From assembly GCA_963769045.1 (NCBI GenBank), contig CAVYKK010000009.1, positions 309,548-373,547 on the forward strand: a stretch of DNA of 64,000 bases, read 5' to 3'. Source of the stretch: Methanocella_A sp963769045. Its GTDB lineage: Archaea > Halobacteriota > Methanocellia > Methanocellales > Methanocellaceae. The position numbers and the translations under genes are program-made. The first letter of the stretch is position 1, and each line of letters opens with the position of its first letter. The notes beneath the pieces are model-generated. The model ran no database searches. It worked only from the letters and a program-made list of their open reading frames with translations, and had not been told where the DNA came from. This document shows positions 7,251 to 15,839 of this stretch, piece by piece.

Positions 7251-8912
7251 TTATTTCAAAGCAGACATTTCCATCTCGAAGGCCGCAATGGGCATCTCTA
7301 TGCCCCATTTCTTCAATACAACGGGGTTAAGCTCGCCGATCATGCCGGCCTTCATATCCCCAATGAATATCTCGGCACACCGGCCGGAAATGTACGACGG
7401 GTGGTCAGTGGCCACGGTGCGGAGCTTATCCAGCTTGCCGAAGTTGAGACACAGCGACTGCAGCTTTGCCTTGATCTCGTTGTAGCCGGCTTTCGCGTAG
7501 CAGAGCGCACACGCGAGGTGATCTTCTTCCTTCACGCCGGTATTCTCGCTCAGGTCGATGTGCGCCGTCTTGCCGATCTCGAAGATGTCCTGCGGGTACT
7601 CCCGGTGCAGGTTGTTCGACAGCACAATTAGAAGCGACGGGAGGATCGACGGCCGGACGACGTTGTACTGCTCGGCATACGGGTTGGCCACCGCGACGAC
7701 ATCGTTCGTCCCGGGCACGTTCATCTTCGTGAATACCTCGTCTTTGCCGATCAGGACGAAGTTCAGCGTGTCCTGGCAGCCCAGGCCGATCATCACGTCT
7801 CTGGCCGCACTCGCCAGCCGGTTGTCGGCTGTGAGCCCGCCCACAGAGGGTGTGTTAGGGTATGTCGGCTTGATATTGTTATAGCCATAGGCACGGCCTG
7901 CGTCGTCGACCACGTCGCGCCGGTGCATGATATCCGTACGGTACGGCGGGATGTCGGCGATCACGTAATCGCTGGCCGCTTCGCTGATACCTAAGCCCAT
8001 GTGCTCCAGCAGCTCCTTGATCTGCAGTGAGGTCAGCTCCAGGCCGAGCATGTTGTTCACGTACTCTACGTCGACACTCATCGTGCGGATACTGAAGTCG
8101 GGCCGGGATACCTTGCGGTCCGGGTATTCGACCTGCAGGCTGAATATCTCGGCACCCCGCATGTCGAGTGCGTAGAGGACGATGTTGAGCATATAGTCGA
8201 TGGTCCGAAGGTCCTCGCCGGTCAGCTCGATGAGCAGCTCGTGTGTGTTGAGGGAGACTTCGGTCCGCTTCGAGTTGATGATGGGCGGGAAGGAGAAGAT
8301 CGCCTCGTCGTCCACGATGATCGGCATGAGCTTCTTGTCTTCGAGCACATAGCGGTAGTCCATGCCCTTCGGGTGCTTCTCCAGCACGTCGGCCAGCGTC
8401 ATCTCCGTATCGCTTTGCAGCGGGACGAACTTCACGCTGTCCGCAGGAACGGCCCGGTAGTGGATGGTCTTGCCCTTGATCGCGGACAGGTCGTGCACGC
8501 CGATGGCACCCTTCTTGCGTTTGCGCCCGAAGGTGCCGTGCAGCTTTTCCTGCAGGTGCATCAGCGACTTTATCGACTCGTCGGTGAAATTAATGTTTTT
8601 CACGATGGCGCCGGTGATGAACGGCCTTACCGGCTCGACCTCGCGGTTGACGATCAGCCGGTAGTCGGATTTGCGGACCCCGGGCACTGTAAGGCCTGTC
8701 TTTATGCCATAATAGGCACGGAGCAACCGGGCTATGCCTTCGACGGATAGCAGATCAGCCCGGTCGCTGGTGACCTCGAATGTCACCTCGTCGCCCTGTA
8801 CGTCCTCGGTCTCCAGCCCCAGCTCGAACAGGTCCTCCCGGACCTTGTCCAGCGTGACGTCTCTGCCGATGAGCTTTACGAGGTCGGGAAAGTTCAGTGT
8901 TACTGTTGCCAT
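7251..8912 (-). CDS. pheT: Phenylalanine--tRNA ligase beta subunit
   Basis: 553 residues, the length of the short archaeal/eukaryotic beta chain, which lacks the bacterial N-terminal tRNA-binding and anticodon extensions. It has the B3/B4 editing domain region (MHLQEKLHGTFGRKRKKGAI), the B5 DNA-binding-like domain (LTSLQIKELLEHMGLGI, then DIPPYRTDIMHRRDVVDD) and the catalytic-like core (DIFEIGKTAH). It pairs with PheS to charge tRNA-Phe. Its start overlaps the pheS stop by 13 nt, so translation is probably coupled. It is the last gene of trpS-pheS-pheT. Confidence 0.95.
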   Translation of the reverse strand: MATVTLNFPDLVKLIGRDVTLDKVREDLFELGLETEDVQGDEVTFEVTSDRADLLSVEGIARLLRAYYGIKTGLTVPGVRKSDYRLIVNREVEPVRPFITGAIVKNINFTDESIKSLMHLQEKLHGTFGRKRKKGAIGVHDLSAIKGKTIHYRAVPADSVKFVPLQSDTEMTLADVLEKHPKGMDYRYVLEDKKLMPIIVDDEAIFSFPPIINSKRTEVSLNTHELLIELTGEDLRTIDYMLNIVLYALDMRGAEIFSLQVEYPDRKVSRPDFSIRTMSVDVEYVNNMLGLELTSLQIKELLEHMGLGISEAASDYVIADIPPYRTDIMHRRDVVDDAGRAYGYNNIKPTYPNTPSVGGLTADNRLASAARDVMIGLGCQDTLNFVLIGKDEVFTKMNVPGTNDVVAVANPYAEQYNVVRPSILPSLLIVLSNNLHREYPQDIFEIGKTAHIDLSENTGVKEEDHLACALCYAKAGYNEIKAKLQSLCLNFGKLDKLRTVATDHPSYISGRCAEIFIGDMKAGMIGELNPVVLKKWGIEMPIAAFEMEMSALK

Positions 8913-10387
8913 ATGACGGGCACGCTCCTGAGGAAATCGATGTTACACAGCGGACCATGCAGGTCCCGGATGTCTTCGTAGCCATAGAGGATCATCATGA
9001 GCCGCTCCAGCGACAGGCCCCAGGCCATCACGTCGCAGTCGATGCCGAAAGGCGCCAGCATCTCGTCCCGGAACATGCCGGAGTTGCCGACTTCTATCCA
9101 GCGATTGGTCCGCGGGTGCCGGCCGTATATCTCGAGGCTCGGCTCCGTGTACGGGTTATAGGTCGGCTTGAACTTCAGCGTGGTGATGCCGAAGCGATTG
9201 TAGAACTCCCTGAACGTGCCCATGAGGTCGCGTACGCTCAGGTGGTGGTCCATGACCCAGCCCTCGATCTGGCAGAACTCCAGCAGGTGGGTCTGGTCGA
9301 TCGTATCGTTCCTGAACACCTTCTCGACGGAGAAGAATTTGTGCGGGGGCTTATTGTACTTTGCCAGGTAGCGGGTGGTCAGCGAGGTCGTATGGCCGCG
9401 CAGCACCAGCTTCTTCGCGATCATTTCGTCCCACTCGTAGTTCCAGCCGAGCGAGCCGGTGTTGCCGCCGTCCTTGTGTACCTGTTTGACTTTGGCCACA
9501 AGGTTTTCTGGCAGGTGGTGAATGTACTTAGGGTCCCGGAGGTTGAACTGGTCCCAGTGAGTGCGCGCCGGGTGGTCCTGTGGCATGAAGAGCAGGTCGT
9601 TCACGTAGAACTCCGCGTCGACCATGGGCCCTTCCATCTCCTTGAAGCCCATCTCGATCAGCATGCGTTTGACGGTGTCCATGCCCATGCGCAGGATGTG
9701 CTTCTTGCCGCCGTATTCCTGCAGCACCGGAGCCGACACGTCGAACTTGCGGAAGACCTTGCCCTGCCAGGAACCGGAAGCGATCATGTCGGGCGTGAGC
9801 TGGGCCACTTCTTCCGTTATCTCGATGCCCATCTCTTTTATCTTTTCGCCGGCGTCCGTGATCCTGACGAGCTTCTCCTTTTCCTCCGTCATCAGGACGA
9901 GGTTGCGCTTTATGAGGTCCTTTACAGCTTTTGCGTCCAGGCTTTTTGCCGGCTTGTGGAGCACGATGGCTTCAAGCGTCTTCTCATCGGGCGACGGCGA
10001 CGCGTTTTGAGGGAACAGTATGGTCTGGCCGTCCCGCTTCTCGAACTTCGCCCAGCCTTTCTGCCGCAGCCAGCCCATGGCAATGTTCACGATGCCGGAC
10101 GGAAATTGTTTCTTCAGGTCGTCCAGCGACATACCTTCGGCAGGAAGCGCATCGTGGACAATGCGCTCGGGCAGGCCCTGGTCCGCATATTTACGGCCTT
10201 CTTCCGTGAGCACGTACTCTGTCTCGACCTCGTCCCGGACGAGAGAGAGCCCCTTGTCCGCGAGCATGGCGGCCGCCTGGGTGACGGCTTCGGGCTTCAG
10301 GCCGGTGCGTACGGCGATCTCGTCCGTCGTGGCCTCGTCGTTGCCCAGCTCCCGGAGCACCAGCCGCTCGTTGATTGATAAATCCAT
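8900..10387 (-). CDS. pheS: Phenylalanine--tRNA ligase alpha subunit
   Basis: 495 residues, archaeal type, with an N-terminal winged-helix region that contacts tRNA (residues 1-170) and a class II synthetase core. Motif 2 is around LEFCQIEGWVMD and FKPTYNPYTEPSLEI; motif 3 is GLSLERLMMILYGYEDIRDL. It activates phenylalanine with ATP. It starts 24 nt after the trpS stop on the same strand and overlaps pheT, giving a three-gene synthetase operon. Confidence 0.96.
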   Translation of the reverse strand: MDLSINERLVLRELGNDEATTDEIAVRTGLKPEAVTQAAAMLADKGLSLVRDEVETEYVLTEEGRKYADQGLPERIVHDALPAEGMSLDDLKKQFPSGIVNIAMGWLRQKGWAKFEKRDGQTILFPQNASPSPDEKTLEAIVLHKPAKSLDAKAVKDLIKRNLVLMTEEKEKLVRITDAGEKIKEMGIEITEEVAQLTPDMIASGSWQGKVFRKFDVSAPVLQEYGGKKHILRMGMDTVKRMLIEMGFKEMEGPMVDAEFYVNDLLFMPQDHPARTHWDQFNLRDPKYIHHLPENLVAKVKQVHKDGGNTGSLGWNYEWDEMIAKKLVLRGHTTSLTTRYLAKYNKPPHKFFSVEKVFRNDTIDQTHLLEFCQIEGWVMDHHLSVRDLMGTFREFYNRFGITTLKFKPTYNPYTEPSLEIYGRHPRTNRWIEVGNSGMFRDEMLAPFGIDCDVMAWGLSLERLMMILYGYEDIRDLHGPLCNIDFLRSVPVIWQQ

Positions 10388-10411
10388 AACTATTCTACCC
10401 TCTTGAACCGA

Positions 10412-11665
10412 TCACTTGAACTGTTTACACTTCTCGACGGAGATGCGATCGCCTTCCTTGACGCTGCAGTACTCCTTCATCGTCTTCTTCAGCTTAGCCA
10501 CTTCTTTCTTGTCCTGTGGCCGCTTGAGCTTATCGTAGACCGCGCTGTAGTCGCTGACCAGGAAGTCTTCCACTTTGTCCTTCGCCTTCTCGCGGTTCTC
10601 CTGGTGCTTCTCAAGGAACTTCACGACGCGATCGGCCAGCTCCTGCTTGCACTCCCCGCACATGATCTCGCCTTTCAGGCACTTTTGTTCACGCCGGTCC
10701 AGCTTTTCCTGGTCCATCTCGAACAGGTAATAGTAATACTGGTAAATCGCGCAGATCGAGGGCACGCCGCCCTGCTCCTTCTGCTCCTGTATGGAGACTT
10801 TGCCGCCGGTGAAGGCGCTCAAAATCTTCTTTTTCGCGGTCTTCGGGTCGTCGGTCGTGTAGATAGTCATCTCCGGTTTCGACGCAGACATCTTGTCCGA
10901 CCCGCCGAGTCCGGGCAGGAAGGTACAGTGAATGGCCGCAGGCTTGTAGAAGCCAAGCTTCGGGGCCACGTCGCGGGTGACGCGGAAGTGCGGGTCCTGA
11001 TCGATGGCCTGCGGGATGAGCACCGGCAGGTTCTTGCCCGCCTCGACCGAAGGGAGAAACGCCGGGGCCGACTGCATAGCCGTGAAGAAGATCATGCCGA
11101 TGTTGGTGCTGTTGTCGAAGCCGAAGACAGCCTTCGCGGTCGAAAACGTGATCTTCTTCGCAACTTCAGTGGCGATGCGGTAGAGCGTCTTGCTATACTC
11201 GTAATCCGAGAAGATACGCGTCTTCTTCGGGTCGAAGCCCAGCGCGATCACGTCCAGCGCATTCTCGTAGGCAAAGGACATTGCATCTTTCCGGGCCAGC
11301 TCAGGCTTGTACATGAACTTCTCGTCGTCGGTCATCTGGAAGTACAGCGGCACGTCGAACGTGTCCTGCAGGTACTTCGTGAACATCCAGGGCATCAGGT
11401 GCCCGAGGTGCGTATTACCGGATGGCCCGCGGCCGGTATAGAGGACGAACTTTTCTCCGGCCTCGTATCGGTCCAGCAGCCACTTCAGGTCGCGGTGGGA
11501 GAAGAATATCTTACGGCGCAGTGCGAAAGGTATGCTCCCGGTCAGGCGCTGCCAGCGTGCAAGCAGGTCTTCGTCGATCGGCTCAGTGCCGAACTCCTCG
11601 ATGAGCTTCTTATAATCGATCTTGCCGCTCACGTCCCACGGCGTCACTGTGAAGTCCTGGTTCAT
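10412..11665 (-). CDS. trpS: Tryptophan--tRNA ligase (archaeal type)
   Basis: 417 residues, a class I synthetase. The HIGH-type motif is GPSGNTHLGHLMPW (near residue 85) and the KMSKS-type motif is DKMSASKPEMTIY (near 265). The N-terminal extension (FTVTPWDVSGKIDYKKLIEE) is typical of archaeal/eukaryotic TrpRS rather than the bacterial form. The C-terminus is lysine-rich and helical, for anticodon binding. It is the first gene of the operon with pheS and pheT. The 375-bp region upstream is shared with a possible small membrane peptide on the other strand. Confidence 0.95.
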   Translation of the reverse strand: MNQDFTVTPWDVSGKIDYKKLIEEFGTEPIDEDLLARWQRLTGSIPFALRRKIFFSHRDLKWLLDRYEAGEKFVLYTGRGPSGNTHLGHLMPWMFTKYLQDTFDVPLYFQMTDDEKFMYKPELARKDAMSFAYENALDVIALGFDPKKTRIFSDYEYSKTLYRIATEVAKKITFSTAKAVFGFDNSTNIGMIFFTAMQSAPAFLPSVEAGKNLPVLIPQAIDQDPHFRVTRDVAPKLGFYKPAAIHCTFLPGLGGSDKMSASKPEMTIYTTDDPKTAKKKILSAFTGGKVSIQEQKEQGGVPSICAIYQYYYYLFEMDQEKLDRREQKCLKGEIMCGECKQELADRVVKFLEKHQENREKAKDKVEDFLVSDYSAVYDKLKRPQDKKEVAKLKKTMKEYCSVKEGDRISVEKCKQFK

Positions 11666-11865
11666 CTCGATCTACCTGGCGAAACGCTGAGATAAAAAGC
11701 CTGATACATCAGTGTGTTTCTATCTCGGATATCCATCGCAGCATAATGATTTTAACTTACTTTAATGTTACTGTCGAATGAAGCGGTCGCAGGCCTGACC
11801 AGGCGGCGGGCAGCACAGAAAGGCTACAGGAGCCGGGCACTGTCGATGGAAGTATTCGTTTTCAA

Positions 11866-11889
11866 TCGCTTATTTATACAATTAAGCGA
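11866..11889. promoter_or_regulatory. Dyad overlapping a TATA-like box
   Basis: Perfect 7-bp arms TCGCTTA (11866-11872) and TAAGCGA (11883-11889) surround TTTATACAAT, which resembles an archaeal TATA box. A repressor site over a promoter would look like this. It stands about 40 bp before the small ORF at 11928 and 200 bp from the trpS start. The rest of 11696-11927 shows nothing else clear. Confidence 0.4.
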
Positions 11890-11927
11890 ATAAAGTGTAG
11901 TCACAGGAAGTGATCAATATCGCACTA

Positions 11928-12023
11928 ATGTCGGATGAAACTGGCCATGTATCGTTAGCTGCCGCTTTGCTGGTGTTACTCCTGGGGCCATTTTCATTAT
12001 TTTTCATATTTTTCATGATATGA
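11928..12023 (+). CDS. Possible 31-residue membrane peptide
   Basis: ATG 11928 opens a short frame: a polar N-terminus (MSDETGHVS) and then an unbroken hydrophobic helix (LAAALLVLLLGPFSLFFIFF). An in-frame GTG at 11910 could extend it by six residues. A TATA-like box inside a dyad lies about 40 bp upstream. Small one-helix proteins are common in archaea but hard to verify, and no family is recognised. Confidence 0.35.
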   Translation: MSDETGHVSLAAALLVLLLGPFSLFFIFFMI

Positions 12024-12070
12024 TGTAAAAGCCGGCGCCGGACTGGTTCCGGGCCTTCGGGTTTTTTCGT

Positions 12071-13123
12071 TTACAGCTTGATGCGCCCAAGGCTGAAGTA
12101 GTGTATGCCGTCCTTGTCGTAAGCAAATAGCATTTCTTTACGGACACTGTTCGCCAGCCGTACCGACCGGGAGAGTCCCTGGAGATTGAACACATAATCA
12201 AGGCTGTGCGCGTCCACCAGGTACCGGGAGTGCGGTATCTTGGCGATTGACTCCACCTGTTCATAGACACGGAAGCTGCTGCCGAACTTGAACCCGGTCT
12301 TGGCTACCAGGCCTTTGTCCCGCAGGTCTGCATAGACCGCGAGTTTCCGCTCGAACTCGGGCTCGAAGGCCAGCGCCCGGGCCACGAAGGCGTCGAGCGC
12401 CATCGTCGCCCCGGACCGGTCGGCGACTTCGAGCCTATTGCGCATGATCAGGTACGCCGACTCGACGAGCGAAAGCTGGAGCCGCTGCTCGTCCAGCGGG
12501 TTGCCGTAGAATCCCTGTGCGTGCAACGTTTCGGACAGCCCCCTGTCCCAGATGACCACGCGGTCTTCCAGCAGCGTGGCGACGCCGGACTGCGGCGTAA
12601 TGTCTGGCAGAGACATCTCTCCCTTCAGCGTGCTCATTTTCACGCCATAATAGGTGATGTCACTCTCCTCGTCGACGATGGCCAGCACCATCTCCTTGCG
12701 CACGTTCAGGGCTGCCTGGAGGTTGTTTACGATGTCCGCCAGCGGCAGCGGCTTACGCTCGCTGATCACGTGGAGGAAATACTTTGAAGGCGTGACGTTC
12801 GGCCGTCCGCCCCGCGGGAACACACGGAAGTCGATAACGCCCGGCTGCACGAAGTAGCCCCGCTCCCGGAGGTCACGGTAGACGATGTACTTCAGCTCGA
12901 AGAGCTCCTGGGCCTGTGAGGCGATGATGAACAGCTCCCGGAAGCCGAGCGGCTTCCCGTCGGCCGTAACGGAAATTTTCTCGCGGTCCAGCAGGTAGGC
13001 AGCCTCGACCAGCGCCATCTCGAGCTTATCGCCTTTGATCCTGCCGTAGTACAGGGTCTCGTACAGCTCCGGAACCGCTTCCTTGCCGAAGATCACCCTG
13101 TCGCCCTGGAGAACACCTTTCAT
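12071..13123 (-). CDS. endA: tRNA-splicing endonuclease, two-repeat (alpha2) type
   Basis: 350 residues, twice the length of the alpha4 enzyme: an N-terminal pseudo-catalytic repeat and a C-terminal catalytic repeat. The C-terminal half holds the catalytic triad context: Tyr in FGSSFRVYEQV, His in IPHSRYLVDAH, Lys in SVRKEMLFAYD. The N-terminal copy keeps the fold (LRERGYFVQPG, VRKEMVLAIVD), and its VFPRGGRP loop lies where the other half has FRVYE. It cuts bulge-helix-bulge junctions of intron-bearing RNAs. Start 13123 was chosen over 13144 because an AGAGGG lies just upstream. Interestingly, a tRNA gene with an insertion lies 1.2 kb away (14367-14458). Confidence 0.92.
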   Translation of the reverse strand: MKGVLQGDRVIFGKEAVPELYETLYYGRIKGDKLEMALVEAAYLLDREKISVTADGKPLGFRELFIIASQAQELFELKYIVYRDLRERGYFVQPGVIDFRVFPRGGRPNVTPSKYFLHVISERKPLPLADIVNNLQAALNVRKEMVLAIVDEESDITYYGVKMSTLKGEMSLPDITPQSGVATLLEDRVVIWDRGLSETLHAQGFYGNPLDEQRLQLSLVESAYLIMRNRLEVADRSGATMALDAFVARALAFEPEFERKLAVYADLRDKGLVAKTGFKFGSSFRVYEQVESIAKIPHSRYLVDAHSLDYVFNLQGLSRSVRLANSVRKEMLFAYDKDGIHYFSLGRIKL

Positions 13124-13220
13124 GCAACCCTCTGCGCATAACATAGGAGTAAAGATATAAAAAGATTAACACAGCCCGCCGTAAGTTACCAGGTAGCCAG
13201 GAAGGGGCCACCTGGCGGCT

Positions 13221-14168
13221 TCAGTCGCCTCGTATCTCGTCGAAGGCCAGCTGGTCCCATTTCTTCAGCCCTTTGACAATGTCGAATTCGACCGGCGTGA
13301 GCACCGGGACGTTATATCGTAGCGCATCGTCGATGGCCACCCGGGGACAGACCGTCGAGACATAGGCATCGACCTTGAACGCGATCAGCCGCTCCGGCGA
13401 TATCTCGCGTATGGTAATCAGTACGGCGTCGCCGGCGATTTCTTTGATCCGCTTTGCCAGCTCCAGCCGCTTCTGCCCCGGCTTCATGCCGATGATGATA
13501 CCCCATTTTTTTGCGTCCAGCGCTTTGGACATGATGGCATAGCGCTGTCGCATGATGCGCTCGATGTCGACCTTCCGGGCCTCGCCGGTGAACGGGTCGG
13601 CAGCGACGACGGGCACCTGTGTGGTCATCTGCACGCCCATCGGGTGGAAGTTGCCGGTGCCGACGAACAGGATCGAGTCCACGTCCTGTGGCGCAGCGCT
13701 GAAATTGCATCCAAGCAGCTGTCCGGGGTAGGTGATCCGGGAGTCTCCGGGCTTAACGACCGGCTCTTTGCCCGCGGCCGCCAGGATGGATTCTATCTTT
13801 GGCAGCATGTGGATATGCTGTACCGTGGTCACCACACCGACACGCTTCCCGAGCATGGGCAGTGCCTGCAGGACGGCGGCTTCCACGTCCACGTCGTGGT
13901 AATACTCGATGTAGACGATACGGTCGTCCTCCAGCAGCCGGGAATGCCCGAAGTGGAAGAGCACGTCCACCATGTCCAGCAGACTGTCGTCGATGTCACA
14001 GGCCCCGTAGCAAGGGTCGCCGGAGATAATGACGGTCGCGCCGGTCATGGACTCGACGGCTTTCGCTATGTCCGGGGCCTGTCGCTTCAGGCCCTCCGGG
14101 AACTGCAGGCCGACGACCTTAGCGTTCCGGGCCGCTATGGCAGAGACAATCTTATCAAGATTAATCAT
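13221..14168 (-). CDS. dph2: 2-(3-amino-3-carboxypropyl)histidine synthase (diphthamide step 1)
   Basis: 315 residues, normal for archaeal Dph2, a radical enzyme that cleaves S-adenosylmethionine at a [4Fe-4S] cluster and attaches the 3-amino-3-carboxypropyl group to a histidine of elongation factor 2. The three cluster cysteines are visible in their usual contexts: SGDPCYGACDID, GQLLGCNFSAAP and STVCPRVAIDD. The N-terminal VVGLQFPEGLKRQAPDIA is also typical. It lies downstream of the tRNA-Thr region on the opposite strand, next to endA. Confidence 0.95.
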   Translation of the reverse strand: MINLDKIVSAIAARNAKVVGLQFPEGLKRQAPDIAKAVESMTGATVIISGDPCYGACDIDDSLLDMVDVLFHFGHSRLLEDDRIVYIEYYHDVDVEAAVLQALPMLGKRVGVVTTVQHIHMLPKIESILAAAGKEPVVKPGDSRITYPGQLLGCNFSAAPQDVDSILFVGTGNFHPMGVQMTTQVPVVAADPFTGEARKVDIERIMRQRYAIMSKALDAKKWGIIIGMKPGQKRLELAKRIKEIAGDAVLITIREISPERLIAFKVDAYVSTVCPRVAIDDALRYNVPVLTPVEFDIVKGLKKWDQLAFDEIRGD

Positions 14169-14366
14169 GATGTCCGCTGCGGTCTATGTTGTCGATCGAA
14201 CTATATAATCATATACACAATGCGTGTAACGTACACCGGGTACATTATTGCCCGGGCGTATGACGGCCGGTCGCTTAAAACGCGGCGATCACCGCCTTAC
14301 CCGTCAATAACCATAATAATCTTTTTATTTAAGTGCTTATATTGTAAGCATATAGTGAAGTAGCCT

Positions 14367-14458
14367 GCCTCCGTGGCTCAGGTGGTCAGAGCGGCCGACA
14401 TGTAATCAGACGATGACATGTAATCGGCAATGCGTCAGTTCAAATCTGACCGGGGGCT
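14367..14458 (+). tRNA. tRNA-Thr(UGU)-like gene with 18-nt insertion in the anticodon loop
   Basis: Acceptor GCCTCCG pairs with CGGGGGC, and the D arm, anticodon stem (GCCGA/TCGGC), T arm (GTCAG/CTGAC) and U73 are all good. The anticodon loop is 25 nt instead of 7 because GACATGTAATC occurs twice, 18 nt apart. Removing 18 nt in any register leaves CATGTAA: anticodon UGU, but A instead of the universal U at position 33. It is either an intron with direct-repeat ends, substrate of EndA, or a pseudo-tRNA with a tandem duplication. The insert can pair as ATGT-A-ATC/GAT-G-ACAT. Confidence 0.6.
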
Positions 14459-14674
14459 TATCATATAGACCATAAAAACGCAAAACCACCCAACAGGCAA
14501 TAATCCACTTCCGAAAGCAAGATGGCAGCCAGCATCGCCCGGCGGGCGCCTATCACATCCGGATGCCCGCCGGCCCATGCTGAGGCCCGGCCATACTTTT
14601 TACCGTATTGCCAGCGCCTGCCGGGGTCCATAAATTTTAAATACCGCATACGTGTAATATGCTTCGTTCAAAGT

Positions 14675-14748
14675 GCCTCTGTGGCTTAGCCCGGCATAGC
14701 GGCTGATTTGTAATCAGCAGGTCGCGAGTTCAAATCTCGCCGGAGGCT
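14675..14748 (+). tRNA. tRNA-Thr(UGU)
   Basis: A regular 74-nt cloverleaf without intron: acceptor GCCTCTG/CGGAGGC, anticodon stem GCTGA/TCAGC with loop TTTGTAA (anticodon TGT), T arm GCGAG-TTCAAAT-CTCGC, discriminator U73 as expected for archaeal threonine tRNA. No encoded CCA. A TATA-like AAATTTTAAATACC lies about 35 bp upstream. Its 3' part is repeated at 15371-15410, marking it as an integration site. Confidence 0.95.
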
Positions 14749-14812
14749 CTTTCCTTTTTAATAGCAATAATTAAGAGAGCGAATGAAACATTGATATTTT
14801 GAGTTTGAGATC

Positions 14813-15325
14813 ATGCCGGATATTGCGAAAGCAAGACCATTTCATGAATATATGGACGAATATCGAAAACAAATGGAGAAAGGAGACATCAAAGAGGCAT
14901 ATAGAGGATTGATGGAATATATTCAGGAATTGAGGCTGTATTTTAAAGATAAATACCCCGATTATGTAGTATCCGGAAGCATCTATTACGGATATATGGA
15001 TATGACGTATTTTTCCTTCTTCCCGGAATCTTTAAAACTTCGAAACTTGAAGGTTGCTATAGTTTTTCTTCATGATACATGTAGATTTGAAGTCTGGCTG
15101 GCAGGATATAATAAGCAGGTTCAAACAAAATACTGGAAATTGTTTAAGGAAAGAGGCTGGAACAAATACCGTATTCCATCAACGACAAAAGGCGCTGATT
15201 CTATTATAGAGTACACCTTAGTTGAAAACCCGGATTTTAGTGATTTAGATACGTTAACAAAGCAAATAGAGAGCGGGACATTGAAATTCATTATGGATGT
15301 CGAGGACTACCTGGCTAAACATTAA
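14813..15325 (+). CDS. DUF7000-like protein, probably horizontally acquired
   Basis: 170 residues, soluble, rich in aromatic and charged residues. It reads like the DUF7000 family known from Firmicutes, Bacteroidetes and some methanogens: EKGDIKEAYRGLMEYIQELR, then YVVSGSIYYGYMDMTYFSFF and KVQTKYWKLF-type segments (here KQVQTKYWKLFKERGWNKY). No enzymatic role is known to me. Its bases are clearly more A+T-rich than the neighbours and its codons end mostly in A or T. It is the only gene between a tRNA-Thr gene and a copy of that tRNA's 3' end, so it probably arrived as a small integrated element. Confidence 0.7.
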   Translation: MPDIAKARPFHEYMDEYRKQMEKGDIKEAYRGLMEYIQELRLYFKDKYPDYVVSGSIYYGYMDMTYFSFFPESLKLRNLKVAIVFLHDTCRFEVWLAGYNKQVQTKYWKLFKERGWNKYRIPSTTKGADSIIEYTLVENPDFSDLDTLTKQIESGTLKFIMDVEDYLAKH

Positions 15326-15370
15326 AGCTGACTCTGATTACTCTATCTCTTCTTAGACAAATAAAAAACT

Positions 15371-15410
15371 AGTAATCAACAGGTCGCGAGTTCAAACCTC
15401 GCCCGAGGCT
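15371..15410 (+). repeat. Partial tRNA-Thr 3' copy (attachment-site repeat)
   Basis: About 40 nt matching the 3' part of the tRNA-Thr at 14675-14748 at all but about three or four positions. It covers the end of the anticodon stem, T arm and acceptor 3' strand. There is no 5' half, so it is not a functional tRNA. With the intact gene it brackets 14749-15370 as attL and attR would. No integrase is present between them. Confidence 0.75.
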
Positions 15411-15638
15411 TATTTTCATTTTTTCCTGTTCTTATTCATTCAGCGCCGATTTCTTTAATCGGGGCCATAATACATTTATAGTTGACGATGCCATACGTTT
15501 AATTTGCCGTTGCACGTCTCGGGGCTCGCGCCACGCGCGACCGGGAGCTTGCGGTGCCCGGATGCCACGGCACAGACAAGGACGGGCCAATGAGCCCGAT
15601 GCGGTCATAAAACGAAAAGCTATCACGAGGGATTTAAT

Positions 15639-15830
15639 ATGGCGCAATGTTTGGTAAATGCAGTGCAGAAGATACCGCGCCCTGGCTCGATGAAAATGCA
15701 GGTTAAGCTCTGGGTCAGGCAGAAGAACCTATCCATCGTGAACCGCATCCCTGAGTCCGCGATAATCCAGATCACGAATTTTATTGCCTGGACGTACGCT
15801 ATGACACCCAGCACAGATCGCCCGGCGTAA
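15639..15830 (+). CDS. Small hypothetical protein, 63 residues
   Basis: ATG 15639 follows GAGGG at a good distance. The peptide is basic and amphipathic (MKMQVKLWVRQKNLSIVNRI), with no recognised domain. The stop falls inside a hairpin (GCCCGGC 15820-15826 / GCCGGGC 15833-15839). A second frame (15755-16006) overlaps the end, so the gene call is weak. The flanking 15411-15638 holds a G+C-rich stretch near 15515-15600 with several short inverted repeats but no gene I can name. Confidence 0.35.
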   Translation: MAQCLVNAVQKIPRPGSMKMQVKLWVRQKNLSIVNRIPESAIIQITNFIAWTYAMTPSTDRPA

Positions 15831-15839
15831 TTGCCGGGC
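15820..15839 (+). terminator. Hairpin at the end of the 63-residue ORF
   Basis: 7-bp perfect stem GCCCGGC/GCCGGGC with a 6-nt loop containing the TAA stop. Only a short T run follows, so termination is plausible but not certain. The stretch 15840-16223 that follows has open frames in several phases and no convincing gene. Confidence 0.35.

Noticed and set aside
8897..11695. Long open frames on the plus strand opposite pheS and trpS
   Set aside because: They are antisense shadows of confident synthetase genes, caused by G+C-rich third codon positions; their residue composition (many His, Arg, Leu) is typical of this.
15371..15410. A third tRNA-Thr gene
   Set aside because: Only the 3' part is present; the 5' acceptor strand, D arm and half of the anticodon stem are missing.
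15510..15600. G+C-rich stretch considered as RNase P or SRP RNA
   Set aside because: No conserved core motif of either RNA could be found.
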